Shown here: one piece after another, positions 27,579-35,515 of the stretch
How the letters are laid out: every line of letters starts with the position of its first letter
Numbering within the stretch: position 1 is the stretch's first letter
From: Amycolatopsis sp. cg9
Lineage (GTDB): Bacteria > Actinomycetota > Actinomycetes > Mycobacteriales > Pseudonocardiaceae
DNA: 64,000 nt
Direction: 5' to 3'
Assembly: GCF_041346945.1 (NCBI RefSeq)
Contig: NZ_CP166850.1
Coordinates: 992,001 to 1,056,000 of the forward strand
The notes under the pieces: generated by a model
The model's input: only the letters and a program-made list of their open reading frames with translations
Told to the model about the DNA's origin: nothing
Databases searched by the model: none
Position numbers and translations under genes: made by a program

Positions 27579-27625
27579 GTGAAGGCCACCTTCCGGAAGT
27601 TGCACTTCCGGAAGGTGGCCTTCAC
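27579..27625 (-). terminator. 22-bp perfect hairpin after the lipase gene
   Basis: Two 22-nt arms pair perfectly around TGC. The outer 12 bases of the arms are GTGAAGGCCACC/GGTGGCCTTCAC. It sits 16 bp after the lipase stop and insulates the MCC promoter. There is no T tract, as is common in actinomycete terminators. The same arm sequence appears at 44095 and 51966. Confidence 0.7.
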
Positions 27626-27641
27626 GAACCAGCAGGGAAGA

Positions 27642-28454
27642 TCAGCCGATCGCAGCGCGCAGCGGCGTGTAGTAGCCGCCGGACTGCCCGGCCACCGTCG
27701 GGTGGTAGGACTCGATCACCGGCCAGGTCAGGCTGTGCAGGTAGTCGTCGGCCGACGAGCAGATGTTGTGCCCGACGAACGCCGACCGGACGTCGACGAA
27801 GGTCGCGCCCGCCGAAGCCGCCCGCGACTGGATCACCGACGCCAGGGTGTCGGCGCCGGAGTTGATCGCCGAGCGCTTGGTGTCGCTCAGCCCGACCCAG
27901 CAGGAGCCGGGCACGGTGTAGAAGCGCGGGTAGGACAGGACGACGAGCTTCGCGCCCGGCGCCTTGGCCTTGATCGCGTTGTAGGTGTTGGTCAGCAGCG
28001 GCGGCAGCGTGTTGTTCACGTAGGTCTTCGCCGTGTTGACGCGGTTGGTGCAGTCGGAGTCGCTGCCGAGGGTGCAGGTCTGGATCACGTCGCTGAAGCC
28101 GGCGTCGTTGCCGCCCACGGTGACGGTGACCAGGGTCGCGTTGGACGGGATGGAGTTCGCCTGGCTGATCACGTCGCCGGTCTTGGCGCCGGAGCAGGCC
28201 AGGAAGGTGAGGGAGGTGCCGCTGTGGGCGTTGGTCCACAGCTGCGGGTACGCGTTCGAGCTGCGGTAACAGCTCCCGGAACTGCCGTAGCTGCCGGCTC
28301 CGACCCCCGAGGAGTAGGAGTCGCCGACCGCGGCGTACACGGTCCCGGCGGCTTGGGCGAGGCCCGTCACACCGAGAGAAGCAAGGACGACGGCCCCCAG
28401 GGCCGTGCTCAACCGTAGAAGGGATCGCCGTAATTTACGGGTGGGAACAGCCAT
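27642..28454 (-). CDS. Secreted SGNH/GDSL lipase-esterase
   Basis: A 270-aa protein with an AAAGGAG site before ATG 28454. Residues 1-35 are a signal peptide: basic n-region TRKLRRSLLRL, hydrophobic core, cleavage near AQA-AG. Block I GDSYSSG supplies the nucleophile Ser, GGND supplies block III, and SYHPT near the end supplies the catalytic His. Six cysteines suggest disulfides in the exported enzyme, as in Streptomyces GDSL lipases. It is unrelated in function to the flanking MCC genes but lies between the MCC operon and its probable regulator. Confidence 0.87.
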   Translation of the reverse strand: MAVPTRKLRRSLLRLSTALGAVVLASLGVTGLAQAAGTVYAAVGDSYSSGVGAGSYGSSGSCYRSSNAYPQLWTNAHSGTSLTFLACSGAKTGDVISQANSIPSNATLVTVTVGGNDAGFSDVIQTCTLGSDSDCTNRVNTAKTYVNNTLPPLLTNTYNAIKAKAPGAKLVVLSYPRFYTVPGSCWVGLSDTKRSAINSGADTLASVIQSRAASAGATFVDVRSAFVGHNICSSADDYLHSLTWPVIESYHPTVAGQSGGYYTPLRAAIG

Positions 28455-28522
28455 GGGTCACTCCTTTGTGACAGGGCCAGCCCGAATAGGACAGCAGGTG
28501 GAAGCCCCACAAGGAACCCCTA

Positions 28523-28538
28523 GTTACCCGTAGGTAAC
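28523..28538. promoter_or_regulatory. GTTACC-N4-GGTAAC inverted repeat upstream of the lipase
   Basis: GTTACCCGTAGGTAAC has perfect 6-bp arms and lies 69 bp before the lipase ATG, in the 154-bp region shared with the divergent TetR gene. It is a possible operator for the lipase. It differs from the GTTAGCG sites. Confidence 0.4.
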
Positions 28539-28571
28539 CCACTCGGCCCACGTCGGAAGGATGGAACGGGT

Positions 28572-28587
28572 GTTAGCGGTCGCTAAC
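28572..28587. promoter_or_regulatory. Perfect GTTAGCG-N2-CGCTAAC operator before the TetR gene
   Basis: GTTAGCGGTCGCTAAC, a perfect 7+2+7 inverted repeat, ends 21 bp before ATG 28609. Same arms as the MCC operon site; indicates autoregulation of the TetR. Confidence 0.75.
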
Positions 28588-28608
28588 TTCGGGCCTTAAT
28601 ATGGCCAG

Positions 28609-29199
28609 ATGCCGGCCAACTCCACGCCGCTCGTGAACGGCGAGAAGGCGAACAGACGCGAACAGATCATGTCGGCGGCCGCCGAGCTGTTCGCCCACCA
28701 CGGCTTCCACGGCGTCGGCATCGACGACATCGGAGCCGCGGTCGGCATCTCCGGCCCGGCGCTCTACCGGCACTTCCGCAGCAAGGACGCGATCCTCGGC
28801 GAGATGCTGAACTCGATCAGCCGCTACCTGCTCGACGGCGGCACGAGGTGGGCGGCCCGGCCCGGCACGCCGGACGACACGCTGGCCGGCCTCGTGGCGT
28901 TCCACGTCGGCTTCGCGCTCAACCACCCGGCGTTGATCACCGTTCAGGAGCGCAACCTCGCGAACCTCACCGACGCCGACCGCAAGCAGGTGCGCGCGCT
29001 GCAGCGCCAGTACGTCGAAGTGTGGGTCCGCGCGATCCGCGAAGCCGTGCCGGAACTGGGAGAACGGCAGGCGCGGTCGGCGGCACACGCCGTGTTCGGA
29101 TTGATCAACTCGACCCCGTACAACCGCCATCTCGGTGACGGCGAACTCGCCGAACTGCTTTCCCGGCTCGCACTGGGTGCGCTCCGCGCGGTGGGATGA
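28609..29199 (+). CDS. TetR-family regulator, probable repressor of the MCC operon
   Basis: A 196-aa protein. The helix-turn-helix is GIDDIGAAVGISGPALYRHF, within the classic TetR N-terminus (REQIMSAAAELFAHHGF). The ligand domain is unassigned. Its promoter holds GTTAGCGGTCGCTAAC, the same operator as the methylcrotonyl-CoA carboxylase operon 1.1 kb to the left, so it most likely represses itself and that operon and responds to a leucine-breakdown acyl-CoA. No clear ribosome site precedes ATG 28609, so the mRNA may be leaderless or nearly so. Confidence 0.87.
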   Translation: MPANSTPLVNGEKANRREQIMSAAAELFAHHGFHGVGIDDIGAAVGISGPALYRHFRSKDAILGEMLNSISRYLLDGGTRWAARPGTPDDTLAGLVAFHVGFALNHPALITVQERNLANLTDADRKQVRALQRQYVEVWVRAIREAVPELGERQARSAAHAVFGLINSTPYNRHLGDGELAELLSRLALGALRAVG

Positions 29200-29245
29200 C
29201 CGTCCCGGATCAAGGTATCCCCACAACCGGCGCGGCTGGTGTTTG

Positions 29246-29746
29246 ATGGGGCACGTGGAAGCGGACTGGAACGAGCAGGAGCTCGTCGAAAAGGCTCAGC
29301 GCGCGCTGACGGCGTTGAGCCTCGGAGACGACGCCGAAGCCCTCGTCGAGGTCGCGCCGACGGGCGCCGAGCCGCAGGCCCGCGCGGACGAGACCAAGGC
29401 ACTGATGCTGCTGCTGTTCGGCGAGTGCAGCGCGATGGTCGCCACCCTCGGCGACGGCGGCAGCGCGCCCGTCAAGGTCCAAGTCTTCGACGAGGACGGC
29501 GAAGAGGTCTCGATCGACCAGGCCGACCCGCCGGTGCGGACCGCGGTGCGGACGCTGCTCGCGGAGGTACACGGCAACACCGAGGCGGCGCAGGAGCAGG
29601 TGGAGATCGCGCTGGCCAACGCGGCCCCGGACGAGGTCGACAGCCTGGTGCTGCAGGCTCTGCGCTGGACGATCCGGCTGTCGGTGGAGTGCCTGGACCG
29701 CGACCTGCCGGTGGCCCCCTGGATCTCGGAAGCGGTCTCGGACTAA
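29246..29746 (+). CDS. Acidic conserved-looking protein, function unknown
   Basis: A 166-aa acidic, mostly helical protein (EALVEVAPTGAEPQARADE, NTEAAQEQVEIALANAAPDE) with no known motif, signal or membrane segment. ATG 29246 was chosen; GTG 29255, with GGGG upstream, is nearly as good. It follows the TetR gene by 46 bp and overlaps the next, convergent TetR gene by 4 bp. Confidence 0.6.
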   Translation: MGHVEADWNEQELVEKAQRALTALSLGDDAEALVEVAPTGAEPQARADETKALMLLLFGECSAMVATLGDGGSAPVKVQVFDEDGEEVSIDQADPPVRTAVRTLLAEVHGNTEAAQEQVEIALANAAPDEVDSLVLQALRWTIRLSVECLDRDLPVAPWISEAVSD

Positions 29747-30300
29747 GCGCGCAGGCCGTCGACGATCACCGCCACGATCCGGGGTGCCCGCTCGTCCCAC
29801 TCGGCTTCCGGGATCCGGGAAAGCGCGCCGAGGAGCAGGATGACGTCGGCGGCGTCGACCCCGGCGCGGATCTCCCCCGCGGCCTTTCCCCGGTCCAGCA
29901 GCGTTTCGAGCGCTTCGTCGAGCCGGTGGTGCTGGCCGGAGTAGAGGTCCTGCCACGCCGGTACCTCGATCGCCGCCATCACGCCGCGCTTGACGCGCAC
30001 GTACTCGACCAGCCGCTCCAGCCAGCGGGCCAGCGCGTCGAGCGGGGAATGCTCCGCCAGCAGGGGCGCCACCGTTTCGACGAGCTGGGTCAGTTCGGCC
30101 CGGTAGACCTCCGCCAGCAGGTGCTCGCGCGTCGGGAAGTGCCGGTAGAGCGTGCCCTGCCCGACGCCCGCGGCCTTGGCGACCCGGTGCAGCTTCAGGT
30201 CGTCGGCCGCGCCGTTGGACTCGCTCAGTTCCGCCCGCGCGACCTCGACGATCCGGTCGCGGTTGGCGACGGCGTCCGAACGGCGCTCACGACCGGCCAC
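29743..30300 (-). CDS. TetR-family regulator (SbtR-like C-terminus)
   Basis: A 185-aa protein starting at GTG 30300 with GAGGAGA upstream. The HTH is LKLHRVAKAAGVGQGTLYRHF. GRERRSDAVANRDRIVEVAR and the C-terminal LLGALSRIPEAEWDERAPRI fit the actinobacterial SbtR-like group. It is divergent from an SDR across an 82-bp gap with two GGACA-type sites and is the likely repressor of that gene. Confidence 0.87.
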   Translation of the reverse strand: MAGRERRSDAVANRDRIVEVARAELSESNGAADDLKLHRVAKAAGVGQGTLYRHFPTREHLLAEVYRAELTQLVETVAPLLAEHSPLDALARWLERLVEYVRVKRGVMAAIEVPAWQDLYSGQHHRLDEALETLLDRGKAAGEIRAGVDAADVILLLGALSRIPEAEWDERAPRIVAVIVDGLRA

Positions 30301-30320
30301 GGCACTCTCCTCGCTTAAGT

Positions 30321-30363
30321 GGACAAGTGTCCGGTACAGTCGAAGATAACCGGACAGTTGTCA
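30321..30363. promoter_or_regulatory. Two GGACA-type operators between TetR and SDR
   Basis: GGACAAGTGTCC (30321-30332) is a perfect palindrome, and GGACAGTTGTCA (30352-30363) is a close variant 31 bp away. They fill the divergent TetR/SDR promoter region. The spacing of three helical turns suits cooperative binding by the adjacent TetR protein. Confidence 0.65.
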
Positions 30364-30382
30364 GCTTAGTGGAGGCAGCACG

Positions 30383-31120
30383 ATGAACGGACTGGACAAG
30401 GTCGTCGCGATCACCGGCGCGAGCAGCGGGATCGGCGAAGCGACCGCGCGGGAACTCGCCGGCCGCGGGGCGGCGGTGGTGCTCGGCGCCCGGCGCACCG
30501 ACCGGCTGGAAGCGCTCGCGCACAAGATCCGCGACGACGGCGGCCGCGCGGAAGTGCTGGACGTCGACGTGACGCGGCGCGTCGATCTCGAGCGGCTCGT
30601 GGCCCTCGCCGTCGACCGCTTCGGGCGTCTCGACGTCCTGGTCGGCAACGCCGGCGTCGCCCGGATCGCGCCGGTGGGCGACCTCGACGTCGACAGCTGG
30701 GACGCGATGATCGACGTCAACCTCCGCGGCGTCCTGCACGGCATCGCCGCCGCGCTCCCGGTGTTCCGCGCGCAGGGCCGCGGCCACTTCGTCACGACCG
30801 TCTCGACGTCGGGACTGAAGATCGTCCCGACCCAAGCCGTCTACGCGGGGACCAAGAACGCCGTCCGGACGCTCCTGGAGGCACTGCGCCAGGAGTCCAC
30901 CGACGGCGTCCTGCGCACGACGTCGATCTCACCGGGGTACGTGCGCACCGAACTCGTCGACCACGTCGAGGATCCCGCGCAACGCGAGCAGGCCCAGCAG
31001 GCGATGGCGACGCTCGGCATCAGCCCGGACGCCGTCGCGCGGGCGATCGCGTTCGCCATCGAGCAGCCCGACGACGTCGAGATCGGCGACCTCACCATCC
31101 GGCCCACCCGGCAGGGCTGA
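30383..31120 (+). CDS. Short-chain dehydrogenase (SDR)
   Basis: A 245-aa classical SDR with GGAGG before ATG 30383. TGASSGIG binds NADP (Arg-rich GARRTDRL after strand 2), NAG is present, and the catalytic pair Ser (VSTSG) and YAGTK is intact. SPGYVRTEL and a C-terminal EIGDLTIRPTRQ are typical of the YdfG/serine dehydrogenase-like group. The substrate is unknown. It is probably induced when the divergent TetR is released. Confidence 0.87.
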   Translation: MNGLDKVVAITGASSGIGEATARELAGRGAAVVLGARRTDRLEALAHKIRDDGGRAEVLDVDVTRRVDLERLVALAVDRFGRLDVLVGNAGVARIAPVGDLDVDSWDAMIDVNLRGVLHGIAAALPVFRAQGRGHFVTTVSTSGLKIVPTQAVYAGTKNAVRTLLEALRQESTDGVLRTTSISPGYVRTELVDHVEDPAQREQAQQAMATLGISPDAVARAIAFAIEQPDDVEIGDLTIRPTRQG

Positions 31121-31121
31121 G

Positions 31122-31748
31122 TCAGGGGCGCAGCGAGCGGACGATCGGGGCCAGGTACAGCTCCGCGAGCCGGCGGCGCTGCCCGTCGTCGTCGACCGGG
31201 AGCACCGTGTCCGGCGTCAGCACCAGCGACACGACGATGCGGATCAGCAGCTCGGCCATCCCGTCGATGTCCTCGGCAGGCAGGCTGAGCCGCCCGGCGG
31301 CGATCTCCGCGTGGAAGTGCGCCGCGATCCGGGCGCGCGCGGCCGCGAACAGCCCGCCGGCCTGGACCGTCAGGTGCGGCAGGATCAGCTCCGGCTCCGT
31401 GCGCAGCAGGCGGTTGAGCAGCCGGTGGCCGCGCAGGTACCCCAGGGAGAAGCTCAACCCCTCGATGAGCTTCTCCTCCGGGGTGGCCTGCGCCTCGACG
31501 ACGGCGTCGACCTTCGTCAAGAACCGCTTCATCTCCCGCAGGATCAGCGCGCCCAGCAGCTGGTCCTTCTTCGGGAAGTACCGGTAGATCGTCACCCGCG
31601 ACAGGCCGACGCGGCGCGCGACGTCGTCGACGGTGAACCGGCGCAGCCCGAAGTCCTCGGCCTGGGTGAGCGCCGCGCCCATGATCCGTTCCGCGGTCTC
31701 GTCACCGGGGAGGTCGGCTTCGAGGGCGTGCTTCAGGAGATCGCGCAT
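31122..31748 (-). CDS. TetR-family regulator
   Basis: A 208-aa protein. The HTH reads FTVDDVARRVGLSRVTIYRYF, with KKDQLLGALILREM after it. It is divergent from the AurF-like diiron oxygenase gene (69 bp between starts), so it probably controls that gene. The spacer has TGTTTCA and TGTTACA half-sites 10 bp apart, but no perfect palindrome longer than 9 bp. Confidence 0.87.
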   Translation of the reverse strand: MRDLLKHALEADLPGDETAERIMGAALTQAEDFGLRRFTVDDVARRVGLSRVTIYRYFPKKDQLLGALILREMKRFLTKVDAVVEAQATPEEKLIEGLSFSLGYLRGHRLLNRLLRTEPELILPHLTVQAGGLFAAARARIAAHFHAEIAAGRLSLPAEDIDGMAELLIRIVVSLVLTPDTVLPVDDDGQRRRLAELYLAPIVRSLRP

Positions 31749-31817
31749 GCGCCGACTTTACATCTTGACGGAGATTGTTTCATGCGTTCTAGTGTTACAC
31801 GACACAGGGAGGCACGC

Positions 31818-32696
31818 ATGGGTGAGCGCGAAGCCACCGCCGAACGGCTGCTCCGCTCGAGCGCCCGGCTCTCCTACGACCCGGACGTCGACGTCCACTG
31901 GGACGCACCGCTGAACGAGGACCAGTTCTTCATCCCCGAGAAGCTCGTTTCGCTGTACGGCACGCCGGTGTGGGACACGCTGAGCCGCGAGCAGCGGATC
32001 GAGCTGTCGCGCCAGGAACTGGTGAACACCGTCAGCGTCGGGATCTGGTTCGAGCTCATCCTCATGCAGATGCTGCTGCGCGCGTCCTACCACCAGGACC
32101 CGACGACCCGGCACGTGCACTACGCGCTGACCGAGGTCGCCGACGAATGCCGGCACTCCACGATGTTCGCCCGGCTGATCGAGCACGTCGACGGGCGGCC
32201 GTACCGCAACAACCGCTGGCTGCAGCGGTCCGCGCAGGCGCTCCCGGCGATCCTGCACGGGCCCGCGATGTGGGTGGCGACGCTGATCGGGGAAGAGATC
32301 TTCGACGCGCTGCAGCGCGAGCACCTCGACGACGAGTCGGTGCAGCCGGTGGTGCGCGCGGTGATGCGGATCCACGTGACGGAGGAGGCCCGGCACGTCC
32401 GGTACGCGCGCGACGACCTGGTCCGTTCGCTGGCCGAAGCCCCGTGGTGGCGCAAGGAGTTCGCCAGGGTGGTGGTCGCGGTGGGCGCACTGCTGATGTC
32501 CCGGCTGCTGTCGCGCCCGCGGCAGTACCTGCGCGCCGGGATCGACCCCGGCGCCGCGGTGGCCGCCGCGCGGACGAGCCCGCACCGGCGGGAGACGCTG
32601 GCCTTCGGGGCCCGGAAGCTCGTCCGGTTCCTGAAGGAGAACGACCTGATCGGCGGCCCGAGCGCGGTGCTGTGGCGCCGTGCCGGGATGCTCTAG
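31818..32696 (+). CDS. AurF-family diiron oxygenase
   Basis: A 292-aa protein with GGGAGG before ATG 31818. Helical diiron ligands are visible: E in RQELVNT, ADECRHSTMF (E-x-x-H), IGEEIFDAL and TEEARHVRYARDD (E-x-x-H). AurF enzymes oxidise aryl-amines to nitro compounds in antibiotic pathways. Many homologues outside clusters have unknown, perhaps lipid-related, substrates. No biosynthetic genes are next to it. TetR-controlled, followed by a small protein 15 bp later. Confidence 0.82.
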   Translation: MGEREATAERLLRSSARLSYDPDVDVHWDAPLNEDQFFIPEKLVSLYGTPVWDTLSREQRIELSRQELVNTVSVGIWFELILMQMLLRASYHQDPTTRHVHYALTEVADECRHSTMFARLIEHVDGRPYRNNRWLQRSAQALPAILHGPAMWVATLIGEEIFDALQREHLDDESVQPVVRAVMRIHVTEEARHVRYARDDLVRSLAEAPWWRKEFARVVVAVGALLMSRLLSRPRQYLRAGIDPGAAVAAARTSPHRRETLAFGARKLVRFLKENDLIGGPSAVLWRRAGML

Positions 32697-32711
32697 ACGA
32701 AGGGGAAAGGC

Positions 32712-32969
32712 ATGGCGCTCAAGGATCTGCTCGCCGCCGGCACCGGCCGGCTCGCCGACCGCATCACCACCGCGGGCGACGAAGCGGGCGACCGCGCGGA
32801 CGACGTCGCCTGGCGGGTGGCGAAGCTGTCGGACCGTGCCGCGGAACGGCTCGGCGACTACGCGGCCCAGACGTCGCGGCGGGTCGCGAACACGCTGGTG
32901 CGCTGGGGAGAGCGCGTGGCTAGCCCAGAAGCGCCTTCGCCAAGGACGCGATCTGGCCGGACTCGATGA
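32712..32969 (+). CDS. Small charged helical protein downstream of the AurF-like gene
   Basis: An 85-aa protein with AAGGGGAAAGG before ATG 32712. An amphipathic, Arg/Ala/Asp-rich helix fills residues 1-70 (RITTAGDEAGDRADDVAWRV). No known domain. The final 17 codons overlap the end of the convergent metX gene by 50 bp. It is probably cotranscribed with the oxygenase, as an accessory or scaffold; that role is a guess. Confidence 0.55.
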   Translation: MALKDLLAAGTGRLADRITTAGDEAGDRADDVAWRVAKLSDRAAERLGDYAAQTSRRVANTLVRWGERVASPEAPSPRTRSGRTR

Positions 32970-34038
32970 GGAACGAGTCGTGGCCGTACGGTGAGGAAAC
33001 CACCGACGGCTCCGCGGTTCCCGGGATCCCGGCGGCGATTTCCGCCGACTGGTAGAGCGGGTAGAGCCGGTCGCTGTCGACGCCGCCGATCACCGCGCGA
33101 GCCGTCACCCGGCCCAGCGCCGCCGCCACGCCGCCACGGTCGCGGCCGACGTCGTGGGTGTTCATCGACTCCGTCAGCACCAGGTAGCTGTTCGCGTCGA
33201 AGCGGCGCACCAGCTTGTCGGCGTGGTGGTCCAAATAGGACTCGACGGCGAACCGCCCGCCGCGCAACGGGTCCTCGTCGCCCTGGTACGACCGGCCGAA
33301 GCGCTGGGCCAGTTCCGGTTCGCTGCGGTAGGTGACGTGCGCGATCCGCCGGGCGATGCCGAGGCCGGCCGCGGGACCCGAAGGCGCCGAGTAGTAGTCG
33401 CCGCCGTGGAAGAACGGGTCGCTGCGGATCGCGTGCAGCTGCGGGGCCGCCCACGAGATCTGCTCGGCCGACGCCCGCGCGGTGGAGGCCAGCACCAGCA
33501 CCGAAGCCACGCGCGCGGGCAGCGAAACCGCCCACTCCAGCGCGCGCATCCCGCCCATGGAGCCGCCGACGACGGCCGCCCAGCGGTCGATGCCGAGGTG
33601 GTCGGCCAGCACCGCCTCGGAAGCGACCTGGTCCCGCACGGTCACGACCGGGAACCGGCTGCCCCACGGCTGCCCGTCCGGCGCGGGTGACGACGGGCCG
33701 GTCGATCCCTGGCAGCCGCCCAGCACGTTCGGGACCACGACGAAGTATTCGTCGGTGTCCAAGGCCTTGCCGGGCCCGATGAGCGCGTCCCACCAGCCCG
33801 CGTTGGGGTGACCGGGTTCGAGGGGACCGGCCGCGTGGCTGTCGCCGGTCAGCGCGTGCTCGACGAGGATCGCGTTGGACCCGCTGGAGTTCAGCGTCCC
33901 CCACGTCTCGTATGCGAGCGTGAACGACGGCAGCACGCCACCGGCCTCGAGCGCGAGCGCGCCGGGACCGGTGACGAACTGACGGCGGCCCGGCGGATCA
34001 CCGATCCGCCAGGCCCCGGTGACGGGACCACCCGTCAC
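32920..34038 (-). CDS. metX: Homoserine O-acetyltransferase
   Basis: A 372-aa alpha/beta hydrolase-fold enzyme that activates homoserine with acetyl-CoA for methionine synthesis. The nucleophile is Ser160 in VVGGSMGGMRALEW. Asp in GVDSDRLYP and His in YGHDSFLIE complete the triad. LTGDSHAAG and NVLGGCQGSTGPSS are MetX signatures. GTG 34038 overlaps the metY stop by 4 bp, so translation is coupled with the next step of the pathway. Confidence 0.93.
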   Translation of the reverse strand: MTGGPVTGAWRIGDPPGRRQFVTGPGALALEAGGVLPSFTLAYETWGTLNSSGSNAILVEHALTGDSHAAGPLEPGHPNAGWWDALIGPGKALDTDEYFVVVPNVLGGCQGSTGPSSPAPDGQPWGSRFPVVTVRDQVASEAVLADHLGIDRWAAVVGGSMGGMRALEWAVSLPARVASVLVLASTARASAEQISWAAPQLHAIRSDPFFHGGDYYSAPSGPAAGLGIARRIAHVTYRSEPELAQRFGRSYQGDEDPLRGGRFAVESYLDHHADKLVRRFDANSYLVLTESMNTHDVGRDRGGVAAALGRVTARAVIGGVDSDRLYPLYQSAEIAAGIPGTAEPSVVSSPYGHDSFLIESGQIASLAKALLG

Positions 34039-35345
34039 AGTTCCGCCTTGGCCGCCCGGAATCCGGCCTCCAGGTCGGCCTTGAGGTCTTCGAGCCCCTC
34101 CAGCCCGACGGCGAGCCGGACCAGGCCGGGCGTGACACCGCTGGAGAGCTGCTCCGCCGGGCTCAGCTGGCTGTGGGTGGTCGACGCCGGGTGCACGATC
34201 AGGCTGCGGACGTCGCCGATGTTCACCAGCTGGCTGTGCAGTTCGGTGCCGTCGACGAACTTGCGGCCCGCCTCGACGCCGCCGCGCAGGTCGAACGACA
34301 GGACCGCGCCCGCGCCGCGCGGCAGGTACTTCTGCGCCGCGGAGTAGAACGGGCTGGACGGCAGGCCGGCGTAGTACACCTTTTCGACCTCGTCGCGCTG
34401 CTCCAGCCATTCGGCCAGCGCCTGCGCGTTCGAGACGTGCCGCTCGAGGCGCAGCGACAGCGTCTCGATGCCCTGCAGGATCAGGAAGCTGTTCAACGGC
34501 GAGATCGCCGCGCCGGTGTCGCGCAGGATCTGGACGCGCGCCTTGGCCGCGTACGCCCCCGGGCCGAGCGCCTCCCAGTACTTGAGGCCGTGGTAGCTCG
34601 GGTCGGGCTCGGTGAAGCCCGGGAACTTCGCCGGGTCCTTGCCGAAGTCGAACGTGCCGCCGTCGACCAGGACGCCGGCCACCGTGGTGCCGTGCCCGCC
34701 GAGGTACTTCGTCGCGGAGTGCACGACGACGTCGGCGCCGTGCTCGATCGGGCGCACCAGGTACGGCGTCGGCACCGTGTTGTCGACGACGAGCGGGACC
34801 CCGGCCTCGTGCGCGACGTCGGCGACGCCCCGGATGTCGAGGACGTTGCTGCCCGGGTTGGCCAGCGTCTCGGCGAAGAACAGCTTCGTGTTCGGCCGGA
34901 CGGCGGCGCGCCACTGCTCCAGGTCGTCCTGGTCGTCGATGAAGGTGACCTCGACGCCGAGCTTCGGCAGCGTGTAGTGGAAGAGGTTGTAGGTGCCGCC
35001 GTAGAGCGACGGGCTCGAAACGAAGTGGTCGCCCGCGCCCGCGAGGTTGAGGATCGCCGCCGTGGTCGCGGCCGAGCCGGACGCGAACGCCAGCGCCGCG
35101 ACGCCGCCCTCGAGCGCCGCGAGCCGCTGCTCCAGGACGTCCTGGGTCGGGTTCATGATCCGCGTGTAGATGTTGCCGGGCTCGGCGAGGCTGAACAGGT
35201 CGGCGCCGTGCTGGCTGTCGCGGAAGACGTACGACGTCGTCTGGTAGATCGGGGTCGCCCGCGCACCCGTCGCCGGGTCCGGCGCGGCGCCCGCGTGGAT
35301 CTGCTTGGTCTCGAAGGACCACGCCGAGGTGTCGTCCGCGCTCAT
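34035..35345 (-). CDS. metY: O-acetylhomoserine aminocarboxypropyltransferase (sulfhydrylase)
   Basis: A 436-aa PLP enzyme that makes homocysteine (or methionine) from O-acetylhomoserine and sulfide or methanethiol. ATG 35345 follows AAGGAG, which is better than the upstream in-frame ATG. The PLP lysine is Lys213 in VVHSATKYLGGHGT. FASGSAATTAAI and TLANPGSNVLDI are family motifs. It lies upstream of and is coupled to metX. The 5' region was checked for SAM riboswitch consensus and none was convincing. Confidence 0.93.
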   Translation of the reverse strand: MSADDTSAWSFETKQIHAGAAPDPATGARATPIYQTTSYVFRDSQHGADLFSLAEPGNIYTRIMNPTQDVLEQRLAALEGGVAALAFASGSAATTAAILNLAGAGDHFVSSPSLYGGTYNLFHYTLPKLGVEVTFIDDQDDLEQWRAAVRPNTKLFFAETLANPGSNVLDIRGVADVAHEAGVPLVVDNTVPTPYLVRPIEHGADVVVHSATKYLGGHGTTVAGVLVDGGTFDFGKDPAKFPGFTEPDPSYHGLKYWEALGPGAYAAKARVQILRDTGAAISPLNSFLILQGIETLSLRLERHVSNAQALAEWLEQRDEVEKVYYAGLPSSPFYSAAQKYLPRGAGAVLSFDLRGGVEAGRKFVDGTELHSQLVNIGDVRSLIVHPASTTHSQLSPAEQLSSGVTPGLVRLAVGLEGLEDLKADLEAGFRAAKAEL

Positions 35346-35459
35346 CGGTTTCTCCTTGCGGCTCAAGGGCTTCATGGGGCTGCCAGGCCGAAGCTACTTG
35401 GGCCGAACGGAGCACCCAACCGTTCCCACGTCCTGGGAGTACCACGGACTTGGCAAACT

Positions 35460-35496
35460 AATCTCTCTCTAGCTAAGATACTTTTGCAGAGAGATT
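35460..35496. promoter_or_regulatory. Inverted repeat in the FAD-monooxygenase promoter
   Basis: AATCTCTCT (35460-35468) and AGAGAGATT (35488-35496) are 9-bp perfect arms, 19 bp apart. Between them is an AT-rich CTAGCTAAGATAC. The site ends 19 bp before ATG 35516. It is likely a repressor site of MarR or TetR type. No regulator gene is adjacent. Confidence 0.5.
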
Positions 35497-35515
35497 CACG
35501 GACATGGAGGTAGTC

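Noticed and set aside
31749..31817. KstR-like operator between the TetR and the AurF-like gene
   Set aside because: CTAGAAC is present but the matching inverted half is missing. Only short half-sites could be supported.
35346..35515. Possible SAM riboswitch upstream of metY
   Set aside because: The leader was read on the minus strand for SAM-II and SAM-IV core segments. No conserved core or pseudoknot partners were found, only scattered short stems.
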